NCBI GenBank assembly: GCA_963728925.1
Contig: CAVSMB010000023.1
Location: 59,559 to 123,558 of the forward strand
Origin: JBBPZA01 sp963728925
Lineage (GTDB): Bacteria > Actinomycetota > Thermoleophilia > Solirubrobacterales > Solirubrobacteraceae
Reading direction: 5' to 3'
Length of the DNA: 64,000 bases
Under the pieces are notes generated by a model. That model was not told where the DNA came from. It saw nothing but the letters and a program-made list of their open reading frames with translations, and ran no database searches. This document shows, one piece after another, positions 50,123-58,929 of this stretch. The position numbers and the translations under genes are program-made. Position 1 is the stretch's first letter; each line of letters starts with the position of its first letter.

Positions 50123-52795
50123 ATGAGTGTTTCCACGCCGAGTAGCACAACCACCAAGCTCGTCTACGACTTCTCCGAGGGCTCGCGCGAAATGGGCGTG
50201 CTGCTCGGTGGCAAGGGCGCCAACGTGGCCGAGATGACCCGCATCCTCGGCCCCGAGCGCGTGCCGGCAGGGTTCACGATCACCACCGAGGCGTGCGTCG
50301 CCTACATGGACGCCGACCGGACCGAGCCCGAGGGCCTCGCCGCGCAGGTCGCCGAGGCGCGCGAGCGGCTCGAGCAGCGCGCAGGGCGGCAGCTGGGCGA
50401 CCACAAGGACCCGCTGCTCGTGTCCGTGCGCTCGGGGGCCCGGGAGTCGATGCCGGGCATGCTCGACACCGTCCTCAACCTCGGGCTCAACGACGAGGCG
50501 GTAGAGGGCCTGGCCCGGGCGACGGGCAACGAGCGCTTCGCGTGGGACTCCTACCGGCGCTTCGTCCAGATGTTCGCCAACGTCGTGCATGGTGTCCGCG
50601 GTGAGCGCCTCGAGGAGGACATCCGCGCGGTGAAGGGCGAGCGTGGGGTGACGCTCGACACCGAGCTCGACCCCGACGCCCTGCGCGCGCTGACCGAGCG
50701 CTTCAAGGCGCGCTTTGAGCAGGAGACCGGCGAGCCCTTCCCGCAGAACCCCGGCGACCAGCTGCGCCAGGCGATCCGCGCGGTGTTCGACTCCTGGATC
50801 GGCGAGCGCGCCGTCTCCTACCGGCGCCTCAACCACATCCCCGACGCGTGGGGGACCGCGGTCAACGTCCAGCAGATGGTCTACGGCAACAAGGGGGAGA
50901 CCTCGGGGTCGGGCGTCGCCTTCACCCGCGACGAGGTGACCGGCGCCCCCGAGCCCAGCGGCGACTTCCTCGTCAACGCGCAGGGCGAGGACGTCGTCTC
51001 GGGAGTGCGCAACACCAAGGACATCTCCGAGCTCGCGCAGGTCATGCCCGAGGCCCATGAGCAGCTCATGGAGATCCTGCGCGAGCTCGAGCGCCACTAC
51101 GGCGACATGCAGGACACGGAGTTCACGGTCGAGGAGGGCCGGCTCTTCATGCTCCAGACGCGCAGCGCCAAGCGCCCCGCCCAAGCGGCTGTGCGGTTCG
51201 CCGTCGACGCCGTGTCGGAGGAGCTGCTCTCGCGCGAGGAGGCGTTGCTGACCATCGACGCCGCGAGTCTGGACGCGCTCCTGCACCCGACCTTCGACCC
51301 CGACGCCGAGTTCGCGGTGCTCACCCGTGGCGTCAACGCGTCGCCGGGCGCGGCGAAGGGCGAGGTCGTCTTCAGCGCGCCCGACGCGGTCGAGGCCGCC
51401 GCGCAGGGCCGCGACGTGGTGCTCGTGCGGCCCTTCACCGAGGCCGCGGACGTCGCCGGGTTCCACGCGGCGCGCGGGATCCTCACGAGCGAGGGCGGCA
51501 AGGCCTCGCACGCGGCGCTCGTCGCCCGAGGGATGGGGCGACCGTGCGTGTGCGGCGCGTCGGAGCTCGAGGTCGACCTGGACGCCCGGACCGCCAAGGT
51601 GGGCGACACCGTCGTGCGGGAGGGCGACGTCATCGTCATCAACGGCACCACCGGCGAGGTCACCATCGACGACGTCCACCTCGTCGACCCCCAGGTCGAC
51701 GAGCGCTTCGAGACCGTGCTCGGGTGGGCCGACGAGCTGCGCCGCCTCGGCGTGCGCACGAACGCCGACACGCCCGAGGACGCGGTCAAGGCGCGCGACT
51801 TCGGGGCGCAGGGCATCGGCCTGTGCCGGACCGAGCACATGTTCATGGCCGCCGACCGCGTGCACAAGATGCGCGAGATGATCCTGGCGGGGACAGGCGA
51901 GGAGCGCCGTACGGCCCTCGCCGCGCTGCGCCCGCTCCAGCAGCAGGACTTCGAGGGGATCCTCGAGGCGATGGAGGGGCGCCCGGTGACCATCCGCCTG
52001 CTCGACCCGCCGCTGCACGAGTTCCTGCGCTCCGCCGCCGAGGTCGAGGCCGACCTCGCCTCCGCCCGCGAGGACGGCGCCGCGGAGGCGGTCGCCGGCC
52101 TCGAGCACGAGCTCGAGCGCGTCCACTCCCTCCAGGAGACCAACCCGATGCTCGGCACCCGCGGGTGTCGCCTGGGCATCCTGTTCCCCGAGATCTACGA
52201 GACGCAGGTGGAGGCGATCGTGCTCGCCCTCCGCGCCGTCCGCGAGCGGTCCAGCGCCGCGCAGCACGTGGAGATCATGATCCCGCTCATCGCCTACGAG
52301 CACGAGCTCGAGATCGTCCGCGAGGCGGTCGTGGCGACCGCGGCCGCCCACGGCATGACCGTGGGGGAGGACTACAGCGTCGGGACGATGATCGAGCTGC
52401 CCCGGGCCTGCTGCCTCGCCGACCTCATCGCCCACCACGCCGACTTCTTCTCCTTCGGGACCAACGACCTCACCCAGACGACGCTCGGCTTCTCGCGCGA
52501 CGACATCGAGGCCAAGATCCTCGCCCGCTACATCGACCGGCGGATCCTCGACCGTTCGCCCTTCGAGACCATCGACGAGCCCGGCGTCGGCCAGCTCGTG
52601 CGGATGGCCGCGTGGCTGGGCAAGAAGTCCAACCCCGGGCTGGAGCTCGGAGTCTGCGGGGAGCACGGCGGCGACCCCGACTCGATCCGCTTCTTCCACG
52701 CGAGCGGGATAGACTACGTGAGCTGCTCGCCCTACCGCGTGCCGGTGGCGCGGGTCGCCGCCGCGCAGGCGGCCGTTCGCGACGAGGCGGGCTAG
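50123..52795 (+). CDS. ppdK: Pyruvate phosphate dikinase
   Basis: 890 residues from ATG 50123. The ATP-grasp part shows LLGGKGANVAEMTRILGPER, SVRSGARESMPGMLDTVLNL and NKGETSGSGVAFTRDEVTGA. The phospho-His domain has EGGKASHAALVARGMGRPCV. The TIM-barrel PEP/pyruvate site holds GLCRTEHMFMA, TNPMLGTRGCRLGILFPEIY, FSFGTNDLTQTTLGFSRDDI and LGVCGEHGGDP with the catalytic Cys. It interconverts pyruvate, ATP and phosphate with PEP, AMP and PPi. Its TAG stop shares CTAG with the convergent gene. Confidence 0.96.
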   Translation: MSVSTPSSTTTKLVYDFSEGSREMGVLLGGKGANVAEMTRILGPERVPAGFTITTEACVAYMDADRTEPEGLAAQVAEARERLEQRAGRQLGDHKDPLLVSVRSGARESMPGMLDTVLNLGLNDEAVEGLARATGNERFAWDSYRRFVQMFANVVHGVRGERLEEDIRAVKGERGVTLDTELDPDALRALTERFKARFEQETGEPFPQNPGDQLRQAIRAVFDSWIGERAVSYRRLNHIPDAWGTAVNVQQMVYGNKGETSGSGVAFTRDEVTGAPEPSGDFLVNAQGEDVVSGVRNTKDISELAQVMPEAHEQLMEILRELERHYGDMQDTEFTVEEGRLFMLQTRSAKRPAQAAVRFAVDAVSEELLSREEALLTIDAASLDALLHPTFDPDAEFAVLTRGVNASPGAAKGEVVFSAPDAVEAAAQGRDVVLVRPFTEAADVAGFHAARGILTSEGGKASHAALVARGMGRPCVCGASELEVDLDARTAKVGDTVVREGDVIVINGTTGEVTIDDVHLVDPQVDERFETVLGWADELRRLGVRTNADTPEDAVKARDFGAQGIGLCRTEHMFMAADRVHKMREMILAGTGEERRTALAALRPLQQQDFEGILEAMEGRPVTIRLLDPPLHEFLRSAAEVEADLASAREDGAAEAVAGLEHELERVHSLQETNPMLGTRGCRLGILFPEIYETQVEAIVLALRAVRERSSAAQHVEIMIPLIAYEHELEIVREAVVATAAAHGMTVGEDYSVGTMIELPRACCLADLIAHHADFFSFGTNDLTQTTLGFSRDDIEAKILARYIDRRILDRSPFETIDEPGVGQLVRMAAWLGKKSNPGLELGVCGEHGGDPDSIRFFHASGIDYVSCSPYRVPVARVAAAQAAVRDEAG

Positions 52796-53097
52796 GCAAG
52801 ACGCTCGTTGACCGCCCGGACCTTGTCCTCGAGGGTCTGATCGGGCCGGTCGCGGCGCTCGTCGAGCTTGAGCACCGTGTAGACGCGCGGGATGCCCTGC
52901 TCGAAGGGGACGGCGTGGAGCTCGCCGACCACGGCGAGGATGTCGGCGACGCTGCCTTGGAGCGAGGTGCCCATCGCGTGCATGGCGTACCCCACGCGGT
53001 CCTGCGCGGCGAGGCGGCGCTGGATCTCGGCGATGTAGCCCGATGCGCTGACCTCGGGACGCCCGAGGGCCAGGACGGTGAGGTCGGCGGTGGCCAC
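52792..53097 (-). CDS. MTH1187/YqgV-type thiamine-binding protein
   Basis: 101 residues. LTVLALGRPEVSASGYIAEI, YAMHAMGTSLQGSVADILAV and HAVPFEQGIPRVYTVLKLDE RRD match the family, a ferredoxin-like fold that binds thiamine or its precursors. Length and order are standard. Nearby thiamine-diphosphate genes are absent, apart from distant dxs. The 128-base gap to dgt on the other side holds no clear signal. Confidence 0.85.
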   Translation of the reverse strand: MATADLTVLALGRPEVSASGYIAEIQRRLAAQDRVGYAMHAMGTSLQGSVADILAVVGELHAVPFEQGIPRVYTVLKLDERRDRPDQTLEDKVRAVNERLA

Positions 53098-53225
53098 GGC
53101 TCAGCCGTCGACACGCGCGATCGTCGCGAGGAGAGACACCACACGGCCATCAAAGTGTGCGCGGTGTGCGCAGTCAAGCGCCGTTTCGCCCCTCGCGGTC
53201 CGCTTGCGCTGCCAGAATCGAGGGC

Positions 53226-54182
53226 ATGGAGGTCCAGCCGGCGCCGCTCGAGCGATCCCCGCTCGCCGCCCCCGCGTTCCCCGCCCGCCGCGCGCGGCCG
53301 GAGGAGGAGTGCACGCTGCGCTCCCCGTTCCAGCGCGACCGCGACCGCATCGTGCACTCCAAGGCCTTCCGGCGGCTGAGTCACAAGACACAGGTCTTCG
53401 TCTCGCCCGAGGGCGACCACTACCGCACGCGGCTCACCCACACGCTGGAGACCACGGGCATCGCTCGGACGGTCGCCCGGGCGCTGCGCCTCGATGAGGA
53501 CCTCGCCGAGGCGATCGGCCTCGGCCACGACGTCGGGCACCCGCCCTTCGGGCACGTCGGCGAGGCCGTCCTTGACACCTGCCTGCGCGAACGGGGCGCC
53601 GGCCACTTCCACCACAACGAGCACTCGCTGCGCGTCGTCGAGGTCATCGAGCCGCTCAACCTCACCGAGGCGGTGCGCGACGGCATCCTGCGCCACTCCG
53701 GGCGCGCGCCGGAGCCGGCAACGCTCGAGGGGCGCATCGTGCGCGTCGTCGACCGGATCGCCTACGTCAACCACGACATCGACGACGCGCTGCGGGCCGG
53801 CGTGCTCACCCCGTCCGACCTGCCGCCGGGGCCGATCGCCGTGCTCGGGAGCAGCGGCTCACAGCGCATCGACACGCTCGTCCACGACCTGGTCGAGCGC
53901 TCATCGCGCGCCGGCGACATCGTGCAGGGCGGCCGGGCCGGCCCCGCCATGGCGCAGCTGCGGGCCTTCATGTTCGAGCGCGTGTACCTCGAGCCCTCGG
54001 CGCGGCTCGAGCACGCGCGGATCGAGACAGGGTTGCGGGCGCTGTTCGAGCACTACTGGGAGGCGCCGGAGCTGCTGCCCGAGGGAGGAGCGCCGGGCGC
54101 GTCGCAGGCCGAACGGGTGACCGACTACCTGGCAGGAATGACGGACCGCTTCGCGATCCGCGCGTTCGAGGGGCTCGCGTGA
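53226..54182 (+). CDS. dgt: dGTPase-like HD-domain triphosphohydrolase
   Basis: 318 residues from ATG 53226. HSKAFRRLSHKTQVFVSPEG, HYRTRLTHTLETTGIARTVA and AIGLGHDVGHPPFGHVGEAV give the His...His-Asp metal motif, with HHNEHSLRVVEVIE after it and the last Asp in DRIAYVNHDIDDAL. It probably cleaves dGTP (or other dNTPs) to nucleoside and triphosphate. It is next to dnaG, as in most actinobacteria. Its 3' end is partly duplicated downstream. Confidence 0.92.
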   Translation: MEVQPAPLERSPLAAPAFPARRARPEEECTLRSPFQRDRDRIVHSKAFRRLSHKTQVFVSPEGDHYRTRLTHTLETTGIARTVARALRLDEDLAEAIGLGHDVGHPPFGHVGEAVLDTCLRERGAGHFHHNEHSLRVVEVIEPLNLTEAVRDGILRHSGRAPEPATLEGRIVRVVDRIAYVNHDIDDALRAGVLTPSDLPPGPIAVLGSSGSQRIDTLVHDLVERSSRAGDIVQGGRAGPAMAQLRAFMFERVYLEPSARLEHARIETGLRALFEHYWEAPELLPEGGAPGASQAERVTDYLAGMTDRFAIRAFEGLA

Positions 54183-54238
54183 TGAGGCCCGCCGCCGCCT
54201 CCCCGATCCGCGCGTTCGAGGGGCTCGTGGGATGAGGC
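54154..54238. repeat. 35-bp repeat copying the dgt end
   Basis: The 35 bases 54154-54188, starting CGATCCGCGCGTTCGAGGGG and covering the dgt stop, recur at 54204-54238 with two changes (period 50). The second copy is noncoding and lies between dgt and dnaG. Confidence 0.9.
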
Positions 54239-54257
54239 GCGGCCAGGGGCGCCTCCC

Positions 54258-56129
54258 CTGACCCGCTACGCGGCCGACTCGCGCGACCGCGTGCGCGACG
54301 CGGTCGACATGGTCGACCTCGTCGGCCGGCGAACCGAGCTGCGGCGGGCGGGCGCCGACCACTACAGCGGCCTGTGCCCCTTCCACGAGGAGCGCACGCC
54401 GTCGTTCGGGATCAGCCCCGCCAAGAAAGTTTACCACTGCTTCGGATGCGGCGTGTCGGGCGACGCCTTCGACTTCGTCATGGAGACCGAGGGCCTCGAC
54501 TTCGTCGGCGCGCTCGAGCAGCTCGGCGACCGCTACGGGGTCGCGCTCGAGCGCGAGGACGAGGACCCGCGCGCGGCCGACCGCCGCCGCCGGGTCGAGC
54601 ACCTCCACGCGCTCCTCGACCGCACGGCGACCTTCTACGCGCGCTACCTGTGGGAGTCCGACGAGGCGGCTCGGGCGCGCGAGTACCTCACCGGCCGCGG
54701 GCTATCGCGCGAGATCCTCGAGCGCTTCCGCGTCGGCTACGCCCCGAGCGCGTGGGACAAGGTCCTCGGCGGCTCGCTGCGCGGCGGGTGGTCGGCCCGC
54801 GACGTGTGGGACGTCGGGCTCGCCTCGCGTTCGCGGCAGAGTCAGGAACAGGGTCCGGGAGGCGGTCAGGGTCGGCTCTACGACCGCTTCCGCGGCCGGA
54901 TCATGTTCCCGCTGGCCGACCGGCGCGGGCGGGTGCTGGGGTTCGGCGCGCGGGCGCTGCGCGACAACCAGCGGCCCAAGTACCTCAACACCGCGGACGG
55001 CGAGCTCTACCACAAGGGGCGCCAGCTCTTCGGCGCCGACCACGCGCGGGCCGAGGCGGCCCGGGCCGGGGCGGTGGTGGTCGTCGAGGGCTACACCGAC
55101 GTGCTCGCCCTTCACCAGGCGGGGATCGAGAACGCGGTCGGGATCATGGGAACCGCTCTGACCGCCGAGCAGGTCGGCGAGCTCTCGGGCCTCGCGCCGG
55201 TCGTGGCGCTGGCCCTCGACGCGGACGCCGCAGGCCGCGAGGCGATGCTGCGCGCGGCCGAGACGGCAAGCGGCCGGCGCCTGGAGCTTCGCGTCGTGCC
55301 CCTCCCGCCGGACACCGACCCGGCCGACCTCGTGCAGGCCAACGGCGCTGACGCCGTCCGGGAGCTGGTCGAGGGCTCGGTGCCCTTCGTCCGCTTCCGC
55401 GTCGAGCACGCCCTGCGCGCGCCGCTCGGGACCGCCGAGGAGAAGGACGCCGCGCTCGCCGAGCTGGGCCCCCTGCTCGCGGGCCTTCCCCCGTCGGTCA
55501 TGCGCGAGGAGCTCGTGCGCCTCGTGGCCGGCCGCCTCGACCTCTCCGAGCAGCTCGTCGCCTCGCTGCTGACCGCGCCGCGGAGCCAGGGACGGGGCTC
55601 CGTGCGGCTCGGCGTCGCCGCGGGAGGCGGCGAGAAGGGCCGCAAGGGCAGCCGGAGCCCCGGGGGAAGCGAAGGCGCGTCGGGCGCAGGGCGCCGTCCG
55701 GCCGCGCCGCTCGGCCAAGCCGAGCGCACCGAGCGGGCCTTCCTCGCCATGTGCATCGCGCTGCCCGACCTCGGCCGCGGCGCGTTGCGCAAGGTCGACC
55801 TCGAGCGCCACTTCAGCTCGCAGCGCACGCGCCGCGCCGCCGCCTACCTCCGCGACCACATCACCACTCCGATCGACGGCCTCACCGGCGACGATCCCGA
55901 CCTCGCCGCGCTGGTCACCGAGCTCGCCGTCCGCGCGGAGCGAGAGCCGGCCGTCCCGGCCACCTTCGAGGCCCAGCGCCTCGACTTAGAGCTGCGCCGC
56001 CTCGAGCGCGAGATCGCCGCCGCCAACGCCGGAGCCCTCGACGTCGCGACCCTGGCCGCCCGAAGGACCGAGCTCAAGGCCCAGTTCGACCGCGCGATCG
56101 ACAAGGCGACGCAGGACGCGGGGGAGTAG
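54258..56129 (+). CDS. dnaG: DNA primase
   Basis: 623 residues if started at CTG 54258 (LTRYAADSRDRVRDAVDMVD), which aligns with the usual start; GTG 54291 would remove 11 residues. The zinc domain is CPFHEERTPSFGISPAKKVY then HCFGCG. The TOPRIM core has VVVVEGYTDVLALHQAGIEN and VALALDADAAGREAM. A linker (GEKGRKGSRSPGGSEGASG) separates the C-terminal helicase-binding domain. It makes RNA primers for lagging-strand synthesis. The lack of an ATG or GTG at the expected start is odd and may be linked with the duplication just upstream. Confidence 0.93.
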   Translation: MTRYAADSRDRVRDAVDMVDLVGRRTELRRAGADHYSGLCPFHEERTPSFGISPAKKVYHCFGCGVSGDAFDFVMETEGLDFVGALEQLGDRYGVALEREDEDPRAADRRRRVEHLHALLDRTATFYARYLWESDEAARAREYLTGRGLSREILERFRVGYAPSAWDKVLGGSLRGGWSARDVWDVGLASRSRQSQEQGPGGGQGRLYDRFRGRIMFPLADRRGRVLGFGARALRDNQRPKYLNTADGELYHKGRQLFGADHARAEAARAGAVVVVEGYTDVLALHQAGIENAVGIMGTALTAEQVGELSGLAPVVALALDADAAGREAMLRAAETASGRRLELRVVPLPPDTDPADLVQANGADAVRELVEGSVPFVRFRVEHALRAPLGTAEEKDAALAELGPLLAGLPPSVMREELVRLVAGRLDLSEQLVASLLTAPRSQGRGSVRLGVAAGGGEKGRKGSRSPGGSEGASGAGRRPAAPLGQAERTERAFLAMCIALPDLGRGALRKVDLERHFSSQRTRRAAAYLRDHITTPIDGLTGDDPDLAALVTELAVRAEREPAVPATFEAQRLDLELRRLEREIAAANAGALDVATLAARRTELKAQFDRAIDKATQDAGE

Positions 56130-56171
56130 GGCTGGCGCAGTTCCGTCCGGCCCGGGTGCGAACATGCGTTC

Positions 56172-56759
56172 GTGTTCGCTCCGCAGCATCCCAACGCCCC
56201 AAGAGGCGGAATCGCCCGCGATGTCCTCGCGGCGAACGTCGCCGAAGGCAAGTCGATCCGCGAGATCGCAGTGACACTCGACCGCTCGCCCGCCACAGTG
56301 CGCCACTGGCTGAGGGTCTATGGCCTTCGAACGCTCCGACGCGCGAGGGTCGTCCCGGAGGACAGGCAGCGTCCGGTCCTTCGGATCGTCTGTCCACGCC
56401 ATGGGCCGACCGACCACGTGCTCTGCCGTGATGGCAGCCACCGCTGCAAGCGCTGCCGCGCAGAGTCCGTGTCTCGACGGCGCCGGCGCCTGAAGGCGCA
56501 ACTGGTCGCCGAGGCGGGAGGCCGGTGCATCCGCTGCGGATACGACACCTGCGAGGCGGCGCTCCATTTCCACCATCTCGACCCTTCGACCAAGCGCTTC
56601 AGCCTCGCGACCGCCGGCGTGACCTACTCGCTGGCACGAGCACGGGCCGAGGTCGTCAAGTGCGCATTGCTCTGCGCAAACTGCCATAGCGAGATCGAGG
56701 CGGGTGTCGCTACGCTACCGCCAGGTCGGCCCGCCGAGGGCCTACCCGGTCCGGGGTAG
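56172..56759 (+). CDS. HNH-type protein with HTH
   Basis: 195 residues from GTG 56172. EGKSIREIAVTLDRSPATVR HWL is a helix-turn-helix. CPRHG...CKRC forms a zinc knuckle, and CIRCGYDTCEAALHFHHLDP with KCALLCANCHSEIE is the HNH motif with its structural zinc. Such proteins are nicking or homing-type nucleases. The stop codon lies within the first ten bases of tRNA-Asn, so the two overlap. Possibly a mobile gene placed against the tRNA. Confidence 0.75.
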   Translation: MFAPQHPNAPRGGIARDVLAANVAEGKSIREIAVTLDRSPATVRHWLRVYGLRTLRRARVVPEDRQRPVLRIVCPRHGPTDHVLCRDGSHRCKRCRAESVSRRRRRLKAQLVAEAGGRCIRCGYDTCEAALHFHHLDPSTKRFSLATAGVTYSLARARAEVVKCALLCANCHSEIEAGVATLPPGRPAEGLPGPG

Positions 56760-56823
56760 CTCAACTGGCAGACGCGCTCGACTGTTAATCGAGAGGTTGT
56801 GGGTTCGAGTCCCACCCCCGGAG
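56750..56823 (+). tRNA. tRNA-Asn (GTT), with one extra base in the D stem
   Basis: Acceptor TCCGGGG pairs with CCCCGGA, discriminator G; anticodon stem CTCGA/TCGAG around CTGTTAA (anticodon GTT); T arm GTGGG-TTCGAGT-CCCAC. No CCA is encoded. The length is 74 where 73 is usual. The D stem should read GCTC...GAGC, but the sequence is GA-C-GCGC: deleting C56773 restores it exactly. Either a sequence error or a damaged tRNA. Confidence 0.88.
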
Positions 56824-56827
56824 CTGC

Positions 56828-56854
56828 GGAACGCCCGACCACATCGGGCGTTCC
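56828..56854 (+). terminator. Terminator after tRNA-Asn
   Basis: GGAACGCCCGA (56828-56838), loop CCACA, TCGGGCGTTCC (56844-56854): a perfect 11-bp stem, without a long T run. Downstream to 57012 there is no gene, only two GGTACCAA copies (about 56873 and 56885), a possible relic of a recombination site. Confidence 0.65.
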
Positions 56855-57012
56855 CCCGTCCCAGGTACCAATCCGGGTACCAACTTGGCTCGCGCCCGCG
56901 GCCTGAAGGGCCTGTCGCGAAACCCGATTCTGGTCCCGTCAAGCCGATGAACCGGCCTCCATGTCGCTCCTATGTCAAGCGCTTGTCGCTGTTTGCGGGA
57001 ATCGAGATCTGA

Positions 57013-58140
57013 CTATGTGACGCAGGGCATGAAGTGGGGAGCGTTGCCGGGGACGGTTTCGCGTGCCTTGCGCCTCTCGGGGATGTCGTGCGGGACTGGC
57101 GTGGCGTTCGGCGCTGGCGCGGATCGCAGGAGCCTCCAGACGCGGCGGGCGAGATAGCGCTTGAGTGAGCGGAGCGCTTCCTTGCGCGACTTTCCCTCGG
57201 CTTGTTTGCGTTCGAGGTAGGCGGCGGTGTCAGCGTCCCAGTTGGCTTTGTTGACCGCGAGGCGGTGCAGCGCGCAGTTGAGCTGTCGGTTGCCGCCGCG
57301 GTCCAGGCGGTGGCGGCTGGTGTTGCCCGAGGAGGCGGGGATCGGCGCGACCCCGCCGGTGCGCGCGAGCTTGGCGTCGGTGGCGAATCGGTCGGCGCCG
57401 GCGATCTCACCGATCAGCTTGGCTGCGGTCAACGGACCGCACCCTCGCTCCGCGAGTAGCTGCGGCGCGTAGCTTTCGACCAGCGCGGCGAGCTCTGCCT
57501 GCAGCTCGCGAATCCGGGTGGTGCGCGCGGTGATCTGACGCACGAGCTCGCGCGCGACCCGCACGCGCGTCGTTTGCTGGGCGCGGGCGAGGCGGCGGGA
57601 GATCTTCCCAAGCCACTTGCGGGTGTCCAGCGCCCCGGCCGGGATCTCGAGCTCGGGCCACATGTCGTGCAGATGCCAGCGCAGCCGCTGCTGGTCGGCG
57701 GTGCGTGCGGCGATCAGATCGTCGCGATGGTCGACCAGCAGGCGAATGTCGAGCGCCGCGCCGTCCAGGTGCGCGCCGGGGAGGTTCTCGATCCCCTCCT
57801 TCAGCGCAGCGCGAGCGACGCTGAACGCGTCGATCGAGTCTGACTTGCCACGCTCGCGTGATGAGCGGCGCGCGCCCGCCATGTGCTTCGGGGCGACTCG
57901 CACGACCCGCTCGCCGCGCGCGATCAGGAACCGCTCGAACGCGCCGGACACGTGCCGGCAGTCCTCGAGCGCCCACACCCGCTCTGCGTCGAGCGCTCGC
58001 GCCCAGCACAGCAGCTTGCCGAAGCTCCCCTTGCGCGCCGGCGCCGTGAGCTCCCCTCGCGCGGCGGCGGTGAACGCGTCGACCGCGCCGCAGGTGTGCG
58101 TGCGCTTGTGCGTGTCCGTCCCGATCACGATCATTCGCAT
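57013..58140 (-). CDS. IS110-family transposase (DEDD recombinase)
   Basis: 375 residues from ATG 58140 (a second ATG lies two codons on). The RuvC-like domain holds MIVIGTDTHKRTHTCGAVDA (first Asp), ERVWALEDCRHVSGAFERFL (Glu) and GKSDSIDAFSVARAALKEGI (Asp-x-x-Asp). The C-terminal Transposase_20 domain has ERGCGPLTAAKLIGEIAGAD, FATDAKLARTGGVAPIPASS and GNRQLNCALHRLAVNKANWD, with the serine nucleophile region SSGNTSRHRL. IS110 elements move with a bridge RNA encoded in a noncoding end. The gene is intact. Confidence 0.92.
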   Translation of the reverse strand: MRMIVIGTDTHKRTHTCGAVDAFTAAARGELTAPARKGSFGKLLCWARALDAERVWALEDCRHVSGAFERFLIARGERVVRVAPKHMAGARRSSRERGKSDSIDAFSVARAALKEGIENLPGAHLDGAALDIRLLVDHRDDLIAARTADQQRLRWHLHDMWPELEIPAGALDTRKWLGKISRRLARAQQTTRVRVARELVRQITARTTRIRELQAELAALVESYAPQLLAERGCGPLTAAKLIGEIAGADRFATDAKLARTGGVAPIPASSGNTSRHRLDRGGNRQLNCALHRLAVNKANWDADTAAYLERKQAEGKSRKEALRSLKRYLARRVWRLLRSAPAPNATPVPHDIPERRKARETVPGNAPHFMPCVT

Positions 58141-58380
58141 CGTCCCTTCGATTGTGTTGACGAAGCGGACTCCGGCGGACACGTCTCACTCGGGGCTGCT
58201 GCCAAGCTCCTATCAGGTCACGCCGGTGGTCCTCGGGCGGCGGCGGGCGACACGACATCCGGTGGGTCAGACCAGCGGTCGACAGAAAGTCAATGAGTCA
58301 GCCCGTCGCCGGCCCGGGAACCAACCGCAGCGGTCGGACGTCACCGCCCAGACCCGGGGACCATCTCAGTAAGAGAAAGT
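58141..58380 (-). ncRNA. Candidate IS110 bridge-RNA region
   Basis: About 240-350 bases upstream of the transposase are free of genes, as expected for the left end of an IS110-group element, which encodes the bridge RNA in IS621. AGAAAGTCAA occurs twice (about 58284 and 58374), 90 bases apart. The RNA limits and the element ends cannot be defined without relatives. The call is by position only. Confidence 0.3.
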
Positions 58381-58498
58381 CAAGTTCGGGGGAGTGGTGT
58401 AGCGGCATGAGAATGGGCTCGGAGCCGCGGGTGCGTCCGGATCGCGTCGTAGGTTCGTGGCGTTCCGGGACTGGGGCTCTGGGAGAACGCGGTCCGAA

Positions 58499-58855
58499 CC
58501 CGCCACCCGATACCCCGAGCAGGGCGAAGCGCTCCACCCCGGCGGCATCCACCACCGACTCGAGGTCGCCCACCCATTGGTCGAGCGACAGCTCGCCCAG
58601 CTCGCGGTCGGAGAGCCCGCAGCCGCGCTCGTCGTAACGGATCACAGTGTGACGCCGCCCGAGCCCCTCGAGCCAGTGGCGCCACACTGGACTCTGCCAG
58701 TCGTACTCCAGGTGCGTCAGCCAGGCGCCGCGCGCACCAGCGGCGGCCCCCGCCCGTGCGTAGCGTAAGCCAGCATCGCGCCGTCCGGGGTGCGGCAGAA
58801 GCGGATCTCCTGGTCCACGTAGCCGGCAAGCGTATCCGGCCGAAGCGGGCCTCCC
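58499..58855 (-). pseudogene. Alpha/beta-hydrolase fragment, frameshifted and truncated
   Basis: In one frame QEIRFCRTPDGAMLAYATHG RGPPLV; then, after a frame change near 58735, AWLTHLEYDWQSPVWRHWLE, HTVIRYDERGCGLSDRELGE and FALLGVSGGG. This is the start of an alpha/beta hydrolase of the type often fused to a LuxR HTH or cyclase. The nucleophile elbow GxSxGG is just reached when similarity ends at 58499. The missing part coincides with the IS110 end, which suggests truncation by the element. Confidence 0.65.
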
Positions 58856-58929
58856 GCTTCCACGGTGTAAGCCGGTGCCCCGCCGAGACGGGGCACGTGC
58901 TCGCAGCGGCCAGCCGTCCGTCGTCATCC

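Noticed and set aside
56871..56895. Attachment site of an integrative element after tRNA-Asn
   Set aside because: GGTACCAA occurs twice, but no copy of the tRNA 3' end is repeated in the window and no integrase lies nearby.
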